Source: Halomonas sp. 25-S5 (GTDB taxonomy: Bacteria; Pseudomonadota; Gammaproteobacteria; Pseudomonadales; Halomonadaceae). Taken from it: DNA of 64,000 nucleotides. The notes beneath the pieces are model-generated. The model was not told where the DNA came from, made no database searches, and saw only the letters and a list, made by a program, of their open reading frames with translations. Positions 33,180 through 43,186 of this stretch are shown piece after piece. Numbering within the stretch: the first letter of the stretch is position 1; every line of letters starts with the position of its first letter. Made by a program: the position numbers and the translations under genes. The stretch is from assembly GCF_029889845.1 (NCBI RefSeq), contig NZ_JARANV010000013.1, positions 40,183-104,182 on the forward strand. The letters are read 5' to 3'.

Positions 33180-34223
33180 TCAGGTCGCGGAGACCTCGAG
33201 GATCGTGAAGGGCGCCTCGCAGGCGTGGCGCTCGTCGCGCTCGTCAACGCTGCCCAGGCCCAGGTTGCGGTCGTTGTCGTAGGCGACGAACAGGCGATCA
33301 TGGTCCAGCACCGCCAGGCCCTCGGCCTTGTGCTCGAACTCCAGCGGCAGGCCCGCCGGGGTGGTCACCAGGGTCGGGCGCCGGCCGGCCCGGAAATCCT
33401 CCAGGCCGATCTCCCACAGGTAGCCGCCGATGCGCTCCTCGCCGGCCTCCTCCACCTCGAAGCTGTTCAGCAGGTAGAGCCGCGCGTGGTAGGGGTCGTA
33501 CTCCAGGCTCGAGAGGCCGCAGTCGTAGCGGACCTCGGGATGCTCGCCCGGGTCGAAGGCATAGTGCTCGCGCAGCGCATCGAGGAACACCAGGTTGCCG
33601 CTCTCGCTCATCTCGTAGTGGGCCCCCACCACCCGACTCACGTAAGCAAAGTCGTCGTGAGACTGGCCCTGCTCGCGCACGCCGAACAGCAGCAGGCCGT
33701 CGCCCCGCTCGCCGGGGATCGCGGCGAGCCCCTCGATCTTGTAGTAGGGAAAGCCGATGGCGGCGTTCAGCTTGTCGCGCAGTTCCAGCGAGCCCGCCAC
33801 GCCGTCGCGCGGGTCGGGGTCCACCACCTGCACCCGGTCCGGCTCGCCCAGCGGCCAGATCAGCAGGTGGTTGTAGTCGTTGAGGGCGTGGCTCTCGTCG
33901 TCGATGCGGTCGAAGCCGGTGGTGGCCAGCACGTGCCGGCCATCGGCGGTCAGTGCGAAGTCCTCGTACTTCTCGGCCTGCTTGACCAGCGGCTGGGTGA
34001 AGTAGGTCAGCCGGCTGTCGTCGGGGCCCTCGGGAGTGAGGGGCACGGCGAACACCGCCGAGCGCGCCTCGCCGGGGATCGGCTTGTCGCTGGCCAGCAG
34101 CAGGCGTTCGCCATCGTAGGCCACCGCCGAGACCTCGGCGTACACCAGCCGCCCCCTGGCATCCTTGAGGCCGGCGGGAAAGCAGTGGATGGTTCCCTGC
34201 TGCAGGATCCTGGCACTCACCAT
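33180..34223 (-). CDS. Predicted beta-propeller hypothetical protein
   Basis: 347 residues, no signal peptide or membrane segment. Repeated strands of the type VSAVAYDGERLLLASDK, EDFALTADGRHVLATTGFDR, IEGLAAIPGERGDGLLLFGV, LSSLEYDPYHARLYLLNSFE and AEGLAVLDHDRLFVAYDNDR suggest a six-bladed beta-propeller of the kind in phytase-like esterase or SdiA-regulated families. No catalytic motif identified. It is convergent with the YceI-like gene and divergent from the Fur-regulated fhuF, 145 bp away. Function unknown. Confidence 0.6.
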   Translation of the reverse strand: MVSARILQQGTIHCFPAGLKDARGRLVYAEVSAVAYDGERLLLASDKPIPGEARSAVFAVPLTPEGPDDSRLTYFTQPLVKQAEKYEDFALTADGRHVLATTGFDRIDDESHALNDYNHLLIWPLGEPDRVQVVDPDPRDGVAGSLELRDKLNAAIGFPYYKIEGLAAIPGERGDGLLLFGVREQGQSHDDFAYVSRVVGAHYEMSESGNLVFLDALREHYAFDPGEHPEVRYDCGLSSLEYDPYHARLYLLNSFEVEEAGEERIGGYLWEIGLEDFRAGRRPTLVTTPAGLPLEFEHKAEGLAVLDHDRLFVAYDNDRNLGLGSVDERDERHACEAPFTILEVSAT

Positions 34224-34307
34224 GTCGTCACCCTCTGGATTGATGGACGCCTCACCCTACTACGCTGGGACGCGCGCCGGGAACCGTCCGGGCGGTGACC
34301 GGAAAGC

Positions 34308-34333
34308 CATTATCGATAATGATTATTGTTTGT
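34308..34333. promoter_or_regulatory. Fur box upstream of fhuF
   Basis: CATTATCGATAATG (34308-34321) is a perfect palindrome and runs into GATAATGATTATTG (34315-34328), close to the Fur consensus half-sites. It lies 40-60 bp before the fhuF start in an AT-rich patch in otherwise GC-rich DNA. Confidence 0.75.
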
Positions 34334-34368
34334 ATAATGAAACTTTCCGCGGATCCGGTGGTCTCGCC

Positions 34369-35109
34369 ATGCCCTCGTCCCTGGCCCGGCTCTATGTCGG
34401 CCCCCTGCAGCACCTCACCCCGCCGGCGATCGCGCCGGTGGCGCCCGACGGCATGCCAGCCCGCGAGCTCCTCGACCCGGCACGCCTGGCGGCGCTGCTC
34501 GAGCGCTTCGGCGCCCGCTACGATGAGGGCGACCTCCGGGCGGTGGCCTCGCTGTGGTCGAAGTGGCATTTCAGCCCCCTGATCGCCCACGGCCTGGCGG
34601 CCAACCTGCTGCTCGAGCGCGACCTGCCGCTGGACCTGTACGAGCTCCATCTCCAGCAATCGCCAGAGGGACAGACCACCGGCCTGGTGCTGCCCCATGC
34701 CGGCCGCCACCTGGCCGAACTCGCGCCCCATTCGCGCTTCGCCACCCTGCTCGACGGCCACCTGACGCCGCTGGTCGAGGCCCTGGCCACGGCCAGCGGC
34801 GCCTCGCCCAGGGTGTTCTGGAGCAACGCCGGCAACTACGTCGAGCACTTTGCCGGCGCCCTGGCCGACCATCCCATGGCCGCAGCGGACGTCGCTGAAC
34901 CTGCCCGGGCGCTGCTGGCGAGCCGCACCCTGCCGGACGGCCGACGCAATCCACTCCATCGCCCGGTGCGCTACGTCGAGGGCGAGGACGGCCCCCCGCG
35001 GCGGGTGCGTCGCCTGTGCTGCCTCCGCTATCTGATCGACGAGCTGGGTGTGTGCGGCAACTGCCCGCTGGCCTGCCGCCGCAGGGCCCGCGCCGCCGAG
35101 ACGCCCTGA
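34369..35109 (+). CDS. fhuF: Siderophore-iron reductase FhuF-like [2Fe-2S] protein
   Basis: 246 residues from ATG 34369. The C-terminal cluster motif of FhuF proteins is plain: RRLCCLRYLIDELGVCGNCP (CC-x10-C-x2-C). The body matches FhuF/FhuF-C proteins (WSKWHFSPLIAHGLAANLLL; VFWSNAGNYVEH). FhuF is a cytoplasmic ferredoxin-like reductase that frees iron from ferric hydroxamates. Fur box upstream and FhuCDB transport genes a few kb away support the role. It is separated from the TonB receptor gene by a bidirectional terminator. Confidence 0.88.
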   Translation: MPSSLARLYVGPLQHLTPPAIAPVAPDGMPARELLDPARLAALLERFGARYDEGDLRAVASLWSKWHFSPLIAHGLAANLLLERDLPLDLYELHLQQSPEGQTTGLVLPHAGRHLAELAPHSRFATLLDGHLTPLVEALATASGASPRVFWSNAGNYVEHFAGALADHPMAAADVAEPARALLASRTLPDGRRNPLHRPVRYVEGEDGPPRRVRRLCCLRYLIDELGVCGNCPLACRRRARAAETP

Positions 35110-35123
35110 CCGCCTCACCAACG

Positions 35124-35156
35124 CCAGGGCCCACCCCGTTGCGGGATGGGCCCTGG
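35124..35156. terminator. Bidirectional terminator between fhuF and the TonB receptor
   Basis: 10-bp perfect stem CCAGGGCCCA/TGGGCCCTGG (35124-35133, 35147-35156) enclosing a further CCC/GGG pairing, between convergent genes. Confidence 0.65.
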
Positions 35157-35176
35157 TGGTACGCCTTGCTTCGGGC

Positions 35177-37381
35177 TCAGTAGCGCCAGGTCAGGTTGGC
35201 CATGACATGGCGCGGCGCGCCGTGGAAGGCCTGGTCCCACTTGAGGCTGGTCAGGTACGCCTCATCGGTAACGTTGTTCAGGTTCAGCGAGGCGGTCAGG
35301 CTGTCGCTGAAATCGTAGCTCGCCATCAGGTCGACCAGGGCGTAGGCATTCTGGCGAGTCTTGCCCTCGGCGAAGTCACGGTCGCGCTCGATATCGTCCT
35401 GCCAGCGCAGCCGTGCGCCCACCTTGAGGGCATCCAGGGCAGCCGGACGATAGCTGGTGGTGGCACGCACCAGGTGACGTGGAATGTAGGTGTTGGTGGC
35501 CTCGCCGTCAGCGTCCTCGATCTCCAGGTAGGTATAGCCGACGCTGGCCTGCCAGCCCGGGGCGATCTCGCCTGCCAGCGTAACCTCGACCCCCTCGCTG
35601 GTGATGCCGTCGGCCCCCGTGTAAACGTCTTGCGTTCCGCGCTTCTCGCCCGTCGGCTGGGCGACATTGTTCTGCTCGGTGCGGAACAGCGCCAGCGACG
35701 CATCGGCGCCGCCGTCGAACAGCTCGGCCTTGAGACCGACCTCCTGGCTGACGCCATCGACGGGGTCGAGGTAGTCGCCGTTGCGGTCGATCTCGGTCTG
35801 CGGATTGAAGATCTCGGTGACGCTGGCGTAGAGGGACGCCGAATCGGTGACGTCATAGATCAGGCCGGCATAGGGGGTCAGCTCGTTGTCGACGTCGGTC
35901 TCCTGGGAACTGCCGTACTGCTCGCCAACCGCGTCGGCCCAGCTCAGCCGGGCACCCGCGACCGCGGTCCAGCGCTCGGCGAGGTCCAGCCTGGCCGCGC
36001 CATAGACGCTGCGCTCCTTGACCGTGGCATCGCCGTCGGTGCCGGGGAAGGCCACCCAGGCATCGGGTTCGGGGTAGCGACCGTTCCAGTCGTCCAGCGG
36101 CGGCAGGCCCTGGCCGCCCGCATCGAAGTCCGCCGTGGGGTAGCGGGAGCGCTGCTGGTTGCGGCTCTGGCTCCAGTCGCTACCTACCACCAGCTGGTGG
36201 CTGCGCCCGAACGCCTCGACGTCGCCCTTGGCATGCAGGTCGGCCACCCACTGCTCCAGGTGGCGGTCGTAGCGGCTGAGGGTCAGCTGGTCGTCCGAAA
36301 TGCGACCGGTGGCGGCATTGGGCGTGCCGTAGATATAGAACAGCTGGGTGTCGGAGCGCATGTCCAGGTGGGTAAGCGTGCCCTTCAGCGACCAGCGATC
36401 GCCGAGTTCCTGCTGTACCTCGAGGAAGCTGCGGTGGGTCTCCACGTCCCAGTAGGACCAGTCGGGCGCCGAGGAGGTCTCGACGTCGTAGTCGGTGGGG
36501 TTGCCGGCGGAATCATAGAGCGGCAGCGAGCCCCACATGTTGCCGTCGGTGTCGTTCTGCTGCCAGGTGTGGCCCAGGGTCACCAGGGTGCTGTCGGTGA
36601 CATCGGCCTCCAGCACGCCGTAGAGCAGCCTCCGCTCGCGGCTCAGCCGGTCCAGGTAGGCGTCGCTCTCCATGCCCGCCGCCACCAGGCGCCCGCGGAC
36701 GCGCCCCGCGTCGTCCAGCGGCCCGGCGACATCGGCCTCCAGGCGCCGCTGGTCCCAGGCGCCGACGCTCGCCGAGACCGAGGCCTGGGGCACGAAGGTG
36801 GGCCGCTTGCGCACGAAGTTGACCGTCGCCGCCGGGTTGCCCGAGCCCGACATCAGGCCGGTGGCGCCGCGCACCACCTCCACCCGGTCGTAGATCGCGG
36901 TGTCCATGTCGCCGTGCACGTTGTTGTAGGGCATCGGCACGCGCAGGCCGTCGACCTGGAAGTTGGAGATCTCGAAGCCCCGCGCCGTGTAGTAGGTGCG
37001 GTCCGTCTCCAGGCGCTCCACCGTCACCCCGGGGGTGCTCTCCAGGACGTCATTGGTGGTGTCGAGGTTGAAGTCGTCGATCTGCGCTCGCGTCACGGTC
37101 GAGACCGACTGAGGCGTCTCGCGGGGCGTCAGGTCGAGCCTGGTCGCGGTGCTGGTGAGCGGCACCCGGTATTGCTCCGTGTCCTCGGTAATCACCGACA
37201 AGGCCTCGGCCTCGACGGTGAGGGTCTCCAGGTCGGTGGCCGCCTCCGGGGCGGTCGCCCCCTGCTGGGCCAGGGCCACCGGGGAGAGCAGCAGGCTGCC
37301 GGCGGCGGTCAGGCCCAGGCAGCCACGGAAGGCGCGGAGCAACGGAGGGATGTCGCCGCGGCGGCGGGGAGGGAATGGCAT
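35177..37381 (-). CDS. TonB-dependent siderophore receptor
   Basis: About 734 residues from ATG 37381 (GAGG 10 nt upstream); ATG 37402 lacks a ribosome site and is nearer the Fur box. A signal peptide ends in PVALAQ. The TonB-box/plug region follows, with TPRETPQSVSTVTRAQIDD, the plug landmark VEVVRGATGLMSGSGNPAAT and VNFVRKRP, then a 22-strand-type barrel ending in a terminal aromatic WRY. Overall it fits the FhuE/FpvA-type ferric-hydroxamate receptors. The conserved N-terminal STN signalling domain is absent, so no sigma/anti-sigma signalling is expected. The Fur box at 37410-37428 explains iron control. Confidence 0.9.
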   Translation of the reverse strand: MPFPPRRRGDIPPLLRAFRGCLGLTAAGSLLLSPVALAQQGATAPEAATDLETLTVEAEALSVITEDTEQYRVPLTSTATRLDLTPRETPQSVSTVTRAQIDDFNLDTTNDVLESTPGVTVERLETDRTYYTARGFEISNFQVDGLRVPMPYNNVHGDMDTAIYDRVEVVRGATGLMSGSGNPAATVNFVRKRPTFVPQASVSASVGAWDQRRLEADVAGPLDDAGRVRGRLVAAGMESDAYLDRLSRERRLLYGVLEADVTDSTLVTLGHTWQQNDTDGNMWGSLPLYDSAGNPTDYDVETSSAPDWSYWDVETHRSFLEVQQELGDRWSLKGTLTHLDMRSDTQLFYIYGTPNAATGRISDDQLTLSRYDRHLEQWVADLHAKGDVEAFGRSHQLVVGSDWSQSRNQQRSRYPTADFDAGGQGLPPLDDWNGRYPEPDAWVAFPGTDGDATVKERSVYGAARLDLAERWTAVAGARLSWADAVGEQYGSSQETDVDNELTPYAGLIYDVTDSASLYASVTEIFNPQTEIDRNGDYLDPVDGVSQEVGLKAELFDGGADASLALFRTEQNNVAQPTGEKRGTQDVYTGADGITSEGVEVTLAGEIAPGWQASVGYTYLEIEDADGEATNTYIPRHLVRATTSYRPAALDALKVGARLRWQDDIERDRDFAEGKTRQNAYALVDLMASYDFSDSLTASLNLNNVTDEAYLTSLKWDQAFHGAPRHVMANLTWRY

Positions 37382-37409
37382 GGGGGATGAGCCTCGTGTC
37401 ATGGGTTCT

Positions 37410-37428
37410 AATCATTATGATAATGATT
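37410..37428. promoter_or_regulatory. Fur box upstream of TonB receptor
   Basis: AATCATTATGATAATGATT is a perfect 9-1-9 palindrome very close to the 19-bp Fur consensus, 29 bp before the receptor start codon. Confidence 0.85.
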
Positions 37429-37494
37429 CGCATCACGTTTAACAACGATGATTCATCCCGCTCATGCCACGGGGCCATGCCGGCCCCGATGTCG

Positions 37495-39300
37495 CTATGC
37501 CAGAGGGGCGTCCGCCGCCTCGATCTCGCCGGTCTGCACCCGCCACTGGGCGGCATAGCGCCCGTTGCGCGCCAGCAGCTCGCCATGGGTGCCGCGCTCG
37601 ACCACCCGACCGCCGTGGACCACGGCGATCTGGTCGGCATGGACGATGGTCGAGAGCCGGTGGGCGATCATGATCACGGTGCGCTGGTGGGCGATGCGCT
37701 TGAGCGAGCGCTGGATGGCCGCCTCGGTCTCGTTGTCCACGGCGCTGGTGGCCTCGTCCAGCACCAGGATCGGCGGGTCCTTGAGTAGTGCCCGGGCCAG
37801 CGAGAGGCGCTGGCGCTGGCCGCCGGAGAGGCGCACGCCGCGCTCCCCCACCGGGGTGTCGAGCCCCTGGGGCAGCGCCTGGATGAACTCCCAGGCCTCC
37901 GCCGTCTGCGCCGCGGCGATGATGTCGGCCTCCGGAGCATCCGGCTTGCCGTAGGCGATGTTGTCGCGCACCGGGCCCTCGAACAGGTAGACGTCCTGGC
38001 TGACCAGGCCGATGGCCCGGCGCAGCGAGGCCAGCTCGAGCTCGCGGACCGGCTGGCCGTCGATGCGGATCTCCCCCGCCTCGGGGTCATGGAAGCGCAG
38101 CAGCAGCTTGATCAGGGTCGACTTGCCCGAACCGGTGGCGCCGACCAGCGCCAGGGTATGGCCCGCCGGCACGGCCAGGTCGATGCCCTGGACCCCGGCC
38201 CCGGCGTCGCCGTAGCGGAAGGCCACCGCCTCGAAGCGGACCTCGCCGCGCACCGGCTCGGCCAGCGCCCGCCCGCCGTCGTCGCGCACGCGGATCGGCG
38301 TGGCCAGCAGGTCGAGGATGCGCCGCGTGCTGGCCATGGCGCGCTCGAAGAGGTCGATCACCTGGGCCAGGCCGGTCAGCGGCCACAGCAGCCGCTGGGT
38401 GAGGAACACCAGCACGCCGTAGGCGCCGACGTTGAGCTCGCCCTTCAGCGCCATCATCCCGCCCACGGTGAAGGTGGCCAGGAAGCCGGCCAGGATCGCC
38501 ATGCGGATCACCGGGATGAAGGCCGAGCTGATGCGGATGGCCCGGCGGTTGGCCTCCACATAGGCCTCGCTGGCCTGGCGCAGCCGCTCGGCCTCGCGGG
38601 CCTCGGCGGTGAAGCTCTTGATGGTGGCGATGCCGGCCAGGTTGTTGGAGAGCCGGCTTGAGAGGTCGCCGACCCGCTCGCGCACCTCGGCGTAGAGCGG
38701 CCCGGCCTTGCGCTGGAAGTAGAAGGCGCCCCACACGATCAGCGGGATCGGCGTGAAAGCGAGCAGCGCGATCAACGGCGAGAGCACGAAGAACACCGCC
38801 CCCACCGCCACCACGGTGACGCCGACCTGGATCATGGCGTTAGCACCGCCGTCCAGGAAGCGCTCGAGCTGGTTGACGTCGTCGTTCATGGTCGCCACCA
38901 GCTGGCCGGAGCTCCTCGACTCGAAGAAGTCCATGTCGAGCCGCTGGGCATGCTCGTAGGCGTCCTGGCGCAGGTCGGCCTGCAGCCGCTGGGCGAGGTT
39001 GCGCCACAGTACCTGGAAGAGGTACTCGAACAGCGACTCCCCGGCCCAGATGAAGAAGGTCAGCGCGCCGAGGATCAGGATCTGCTCGCGGGCGGACTCG
39101 AAGCCGAGCCCCGCCACGAAGCTCTGCTCCTGGTTGACCACCACGTCGATGGCCACGCCGATGAGGATCTCCGGGGCGATGTCGAACAGCTTGTTGATGA
39201 CCGAGCAGGCACTGGCGGCGATGATCCGGCGGCGATAGCCGCGGGCATAGCGCAGCAGGCGCGCCAGGGCCCGGAAGCTGGAAGTGGTGGCGTCAGGCAT
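37495..39300 (-). CDS. ABC exporter, fused permease-ATPase
   Basis: About 601 residues from ATG 39300 (GTG 39333 possible). An N-terminal six-helix ABC-transmembrane type I domain (about 30-310) precedes a nucleotide-binding domain with Walker [11 protein letters not shown], signature LSGGQRQR and Walker [13 protein letters not shown]. It is a half-transporter that should work as a dimer. Between a siderophore receptor and the Fhu importer, with a Fur box ahead of it, it probably handles siderophore export or release of iron-loaded siderophore into the cytoplasm, as YbtPQ-type exporters-turned-importers do; the direction cannot be settled from sequence. Confidence 0.8.
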   Translation of the reverse strand: MPDATTSSFRALARLLRYARGYRRRIIAASACSVINKLFDIAPEILIGVAIDVVVNQEQSFVAGLGFESAREQILILGALTFFIWAGESLFEYLFQVLWRNLAQRLQADLRQDAYEHAQRLDMDFFESRSSGQLVATMNDDVNQLERFLDGGANAMIQVGVTVVAVGAVFFVLSPLIALLAFTPIPLIVWGAFYFQRKAGPLYAEVRERVGDLSSRLSNNLAGIATIKSFTAEAREAERLRQASEAYVEANRRAIRISSAFIPVIRMAILAGFLATFTVGGMMALKGELNVGAYGVLVFLTQRLLWPLTGLAQVIDLFERAMASTRRILDLLATPIRVRDDGGRALAEPVRGEVRFEAVAFRYGDAGAGVQGIDLAVPAGHTLALVGATGSGKSTLIKLLLRFHDPEAGEIRIDGQPVRELELASLRRAIGLVSQDVYLFEGPVRDNIAYGKPDAPEADIIAAAQTAEAWEFIQALPQGLDTPVGERGVRLSGGQRQRLSLARALLKDPPILVLDEATSAVDNETEAAIQRSLKRIAHQRTVIMIAHRLSTIVHADQIAVVHGGRVVERGTHGELLARNGRYAAQWRVQTGEIEAADAPLA

Positions 39301-39367
39301 GGGGATCGGGGATCCTGGAGGGTGAAACGCCACAGCATACCGGTAAGGCGGCCGTCCCGAAACAGAT

Positions 39368-39386
39368 CTTATTGATAACCATTATC
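39368..39386. promoter_or_regulatory. Fur box between ABC exporter and fhuCDB
   Basis: Fifteen of 19 positions agree with the Fur consensus, including TGATAA and CATTATC. It lies in the divergent gap between the exporter (start 39300) and fhuC (start 39449), so it can control both. Confidence 0.75.
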
Positions 39387-39448
39387 ACCAGGGGTAAGGT
39401 AGCGCCCATCGCCCACCCCGCCCGGGGCCCGCCGAAGGAGCGTCCTGC

Positions 39449-40219
39449 ATGTTCGAACTGCGCGGAGCCGGTTTCACCGTCAGCGACCGGCCGCTGCTCG
39501 CCCCCACCGACCTGACCCTGGAGGGCGGCCGGGTGCATGGCCTGATCGGCCACAACGGCTCGGGCAAGTCGACCCTGCTCAAGCTGCTGGCCCGCCAGCA
39601 GCCGGCGAGCCAAGGCGAGCTGGCCTTCGCCGGGCGCCCCCTGGCCCGCTGGGGGCAGCGAGAGTTCGCCCGCCGCGTGGCCTACCTGCCCCAGCAGCTG
39701 CCCGCCACCGAGAATCTGCTCGGCCGCGAGCTGGTGGGCATGGGGCGCTACCCCTGGCGAGGCCTGCTGGGCCGCCACACCCGCGAGGACGAGGCGGCCA
39801 TCGAGCGGGCTATTGCTGCGACCCACACCGAGGCCTTCGCCGAGCGCCTGGTCGACACCCTCTCCGGGGGTGAGCGCCAGCGGGTCTGGCTGGCCATGCT
39901 GCTGGCCCAGGGCAGCGACTTCCTGCTGCTCGACGAACCGCTCGCCGCGCTGGACATCGCCCACCAGGTGGAGGTGCTGGCGCTGATCCGCGAGCTCAGT
40001 CAGACCCTGGGGCTCGGCGTGGTCATCGTGCTCCACGACGTCAACATGGCGGCACGCTACTGCGACCACCTGGTCGCCCTGCACGGCGGGCGCGTGCTGA
40101 CCCGGGGCACCCCGGCCGAACTGATGGACGAAGCCACCCTGGAGGCGATCTACGGCATTCCCATGCGCGTGATGGCGCATCCCACCGGCCACCATCCCGT
40201 CGCCCTGGTCCATGCATGA
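39449..40219 (+). CDS. fhuC: Ferric-hydroxamate ABC transporter ATPase FhuC-like
   Basis: 256 residues with Walker A GHNGSGKST, the Q-loop YLPQQLP, signature LSGGERQR, Walker B LLLDEPLAALD and the switch His in VLHDVNMA. Sequence trend (RQQPASQGEL, MGRYPW) is that of the FhuC/FepC iron-siderophore ATPases. First gene of fhuCDB; the start ATG overlaps the following gene's start region by ATGA at 40216-40219. Fur-controlled through the box at 39368. Confidence 0.9.
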   Translation: MFELRGAGFTVSDRPLLAPTDLTLEGGRVHGLIGHNGSGKSTLLKLLARQQPASQGELAFAGRPLARWGQREFARRVAYLPQQLPATENLLGRELVGMGRYPWRGLLGRHTREDEAAIERAIAATHTEAFAERLVDTLSGGERQRVWLAMLLAQGSDFLLLDEPLAALDIAHQVEVLALIRELSQTLGLGVVIVLHDVNMAARYCDHLVALHGGRVLTRGTPAELMDEATLEAIYGIPMRVMAHPTGHHPVALVHA

Positions 40220-41103
40220 CGCATGACGCGCCCGCCCGGCTGCTCCGCGGTCTCGTCCCTACGCTGCTGCTGGCCCTGGCACTCTTGCCGACGCCTCGCG
40301 CCCTGGCCGAGCCGGCCATTGCCACCCTCGACTGGACCCTGGCCGAGACCCTGGTGGCGCTGGGCGTCACGCCGGCCGGGGTCGCCCAGATCGATGCCTA
40401 CCATGCCTGGGTCCGCGCGCCGCGCCTGCCCGAGGCCAGCGTCGATCTCGGCCTACGCAGCCAGCCCAACCTGGAGCTGCTGGCGAGCCTCGCGCCCGAC
40501 CACATCCTGATCTCGCCGATGTTCGCCCACCTGGCGCCGCGGCTGTCGCGCATCGCCCCGGTAACGACCCTGCCGCTCTACGCCCCGGGCCGCGAGCCCT
40601 GGCCCCAGCTGCACGAGCTGACCCGCGAGGTCGGTCGTCTGGCCAAGCGGGAGGCGGCCGCCGAGCGGCTGATCGCCGAGACGGAGACGCGATTGGCGGC
40701 CCTGCGGCAGCGGCTACCCGCGCGGGTGCCGCCGCTGCTGGTGGTGCAGTTCATGGACGAGCGCCACGTCCGGGTGTTCGGCGAGGGCGGCCTCTACCAG
40801 GCCGTGATGGCCCGCCTGGGGCTGGAGAACGCCTGGCGCGGCGAGACCAACGCCTGGGGCTTCTCGCTGGTCGGCCTCGAGCAGCTGGCCGGCCTGGAGG
40901 CCCGGCTGGTGGTGGTCGAACCCTACCCGGTGGGGGTCGAGGCCGCGCTGGCCGACAGCGGCCTCTGGCAGCGGCAGCCCAGCGTGCGCGATGACACCCT
41001 GATCACCCTGCCCCCGGTATGGAGCTTCGGCGCCCTGCCCTCGGCGCAGCGCTTCGCCGACCACCTGGTGGCCGCCCTGGCGGAGGCGCCCCATGACGAC
41101 TGA
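40216..41103 (+). CDS. fhuD: Iron-siderophore periplasmic binding protein FhuD-like
   Basis: 295 residues. The signal peptide is [15 protein letters not shown], cleaved near residue 31. The mature protein is a class III binding fold: [19 protein letters not shown], then [20 protein letters not shown], which are standard FhuD/FecB landmarks. It captures ferric hydroxamates in the periplasm and delivers them to FhuB. ATGA overlap with fhuC and an 11-bp overlap with fhuB show translational coupling. Confidence 0.88.
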   Translation: MTHDAPARLLRGLVPTLLLALALLPTPRALAEPAIATLDWTLAETLVALGVTPAGVAQIDAYHAWVRAPRLPEASVDLGLRSQPNLELLASLAPDHILISPMFAHLAPRLSRIAPVTTLPLYAPGREPWPQLHELTREVGRLAKREAAAERLIAETETRLAALRQRLPARVPPLLVVQFMDERHVRVFGEGGLYQAVMARLGLENAWRGETNAWGFSLVGLEQLAGLEARLVVVEPYPVGVEAALADSGLWQRQPSVRDDTLITLPPVWSFGALPSAQRFADHLVAALAEAPHDD

Positions 41104-43069
41104 GACCGCCCACCGCCACGCCCCTGCCCTCGTCTGCCTGCTGCCGGGCCTGGCGCTGCTGGCCCTGATACTCGGCTCGCTCGCCGAGGAGGGGCTGTTC
41201 GATGGCCTGCGCGCGCTGACGACGGTGACGCCGGCCAGTGCAGAATCACTCGTGCGCCACTACAGCTGGTGGCCGCGCCTCGCCATGGCGTTGATGGCCG
41301 GCGGCGGCCTGGCCCTGGCGGGGGTGCTGATGCAGCAGGTGCTGCGCAACCCGCTGGCCGCGCCCACCACCCTGGGGGTGGCCAGCGGCGCCAACCTGGC
41401 GCTGATGGCCGCCACCCTGCTCGCCCCCGGCCTGCTGCTGGCCGGGCGCGAATGGGTGGCCCTGGCCGGCGGCGCCGGTGCCATGGTGCTGGTCTTCGCC
41501 CTGACCTGGCGCCGCGGCCTCTCCCCCGCGGTGGTGGTCCTCGCCGGCCTGGTGGTCAACCTCTATGCCGGGGCCCTGGGCATGGTGCTGCTGCTCTTCC
41601 ACCAGGAGACCCTCAAGGGGTTGCTGATCTGGGGCGCCGGCTCGCTGGCCCAGAACAGCTGGCATGACGCCGCCTTCCTGGCCCCGCGGCTGCTGCTGGG
41701 CGGCCTGGCGGCCTGGCTGCTGCTGCGGCCATTGACGGTGCTCGAACTCGACGATGCCAGCGCCAGGAGCCTGGGCGTCTCGCTGAAGCATCTGCGCCTG
41801 GCGGGGCTGGGGCTGGCGGTCTTCCTCACCGGCTGCGTGGTCAGCGTGGTGGGGGTGGTCGGCTTCATCGGCCTGGCGGCGCCCAATATCGTGCGCCTGG
41901 CCGGGGCGCGCCGCCTGGGGGCTCGGCTCCTCTGGTCGACGCTGCTCGGCGCCCTGCTGCTGGCCACCACCGACCTGCTGCTGCAGCGCTTCGCGGGCAC
42001 CCTGCCCACGCTGATCCCCACCGGGGCCACCACCGCCGCCCTGGGGGCGCCGCTGCTGCTGTGGCTGATTCCCCGGCTGCGCCTGGCGGCCGGCCGCCCG
42101 TCCGCCAACGCCACGGCCCTGGCGCCGCGCCACCCGGCCCCCGGGCGCCTGGCCGCGGGGCTGGCGCTGGGCCTGCTCGTCGCAACCCTGCTCGGGCTGC
42201 TGCTGGGCCAGGCGGCCGGCGGCTGGTTCGCGACCCTCGACGAGGCGGTGCTGGCGTGGCGCTGGCCGCGGCTGCTGGCCGCCGCTGCCAGCGGGGTGAT
42301 GCTGGCCATCGCCGGCACCCTGATCCAGCGCCTCACCGCCAACCCCATGGCCAGCCCCGAGGTGCTGGGCATCAGCGGCGGCAGCGCCATGGCCCTGATC
42401 GCGGCGCTCTTCCTGCTGCCCGCTCCCGGCAACCTGACCCTGGTCGCCGCCGGCACCCTGGGGGCACTGGCCAGCCTGGCCGTGCTGGTCGTGCTCAACC
42501 GGCGCAGCGGCTTCGTGCCCGAACGGCTGCTGCTCAGCGGCGTGGCCATCACCGCCCTGTTCGACGCCGTGCGCGCCATCGTGCTGGCCGGCGGCGACCC
42601 TCGCGGCCAGCAGGTGATCGCCTGGCTATCGGGCTCCACCTACTATGTCGACCCGGTCAGCGCGGCAGTGGTCGCGGGCCTCGCCGTGGTGCTGGCCCTG
42701 GCGGCCCGCCCCTTCGCCCGCTGGCTGGATATCCTGCCGCTGGGGGCGGCCACGACCGCGGCGCTGGGCATTCGGGTCGAGCGGGCCCGGCTGGCGCTGC
42801 TGCTGCTGGTCGCGCTGCTGACCGCCTGCGCCACCCTGGTGGTGGGCCCGCTCTCCTTCGTCGGCCTGCTGGCGCCTCACATGGCGCGGCTGGCGGGCTT
42901 CTCCCGGGCCCGCGCCCACCTGCTGGGGGCCGCGCTGATCGGCGCCCTGCTGATGGTGCTGGCGGACTGGCTGGGCCGCCAGTTGCTGTTCCCCGCCGAG
43001 ATCCCCGCCGGCCTGGTGGCCTCGCTGCTGGGCGGCGCCTACTTCATGTGGGGCCTCGGTCGCCGATGA
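41093..43069 (+). CDS. fhuB: Ferric-hydroxamate permease FhuB-like, duplicated
   Basis: 658 residues, about 20 hydrophobic helices in two homologous halves joined near residue 340. The cytoplasmic coupling loops are visible twice: [18 protein letters not shown] in the first half and [16 protein letters not shown] in the second. The N-terminal halves each carry the FecCD motif ([20 protein letters not shown] and [20 protein letters not shown]). This fused two-domain form is specific to FhuB among FecCD permeases. It forms the inner-membrane channel with FhuC. Confidence 0.93.
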   Translation: MTTETAHRHAPALVCLLPGLALLALILGSLAEEGLFDGLRALTTVTPASAESLVRHYSWWPRLAMALMAGGGLALAGVLMQQVLRNPLAAPTTLGVASGANLALMAATLLAPGLLLAGREWVALAGGAGAMVLVFALTWRRGLSPAVVVLAGLVVNLYAGALGMVLLLFHQETLKGLLIWGAGSLAQNSWHDAAFLAPRLLLGGLAAWLLLRPLTVLELDDASARSLGVSLKHLRLAGLGLAVFLTGCVVSVVGVVGFIGLAAPNIVRLAGARRLGARLLWSTLLGALLLATTDLLLQRFAGTLPTLIPTGATTAALGAPLLLWLIPRLRLAAGRPSANATALAPRHPAPGRLAAGLALGLLVATLLGLLLGQAAGGWFATLDEAVLAWRWPRLLAAAASGVMLAIAGTLIQRLTANPMASPEVLGISGGSAMALIAALFLLPAPGNLTLVAAGTLGALASLAVLVVLNRRSGFVPERLLLSGVAITALFDAVRAIVLAGGDPRGQQVIAWLSGSTYYVDPVSAAVVAGLAVVLALAARPFARWLDILPLGAATTAALGIRVERARLALLLLVALLTACATLVVGPLSFVGLLAPHMARLAGFSRARAHLLGAALIGALLMVLADWLGRQLLFPAEIPAGLVASLLGGAYFMWGLGRR

Positions 43070-43186
43070 CCGGGCCCGCGGCGGGCTCGCCATTGAACTC
43101 GCCGGCCGCTGACCACACTAACCAGGTGAGGCGTCGACAGGCGCCATGGATCACAGGGCCCTTCACGGATCACAAGGAGTGAACGC

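Noticed and set aside
33225..34298. 357-residue plus-strand ORF
   Set aside because: Antisense shadow of the beta-propeller-like gene; it runs into the Fur-box region without a ribosome site.
35048..37390. 780-residue plus-strand ORF
   Set aside because: Mirror reading of the TonB receptor gene; the Val/Gly/His-rich product is what high-GC codon use yields on the opposite strand.
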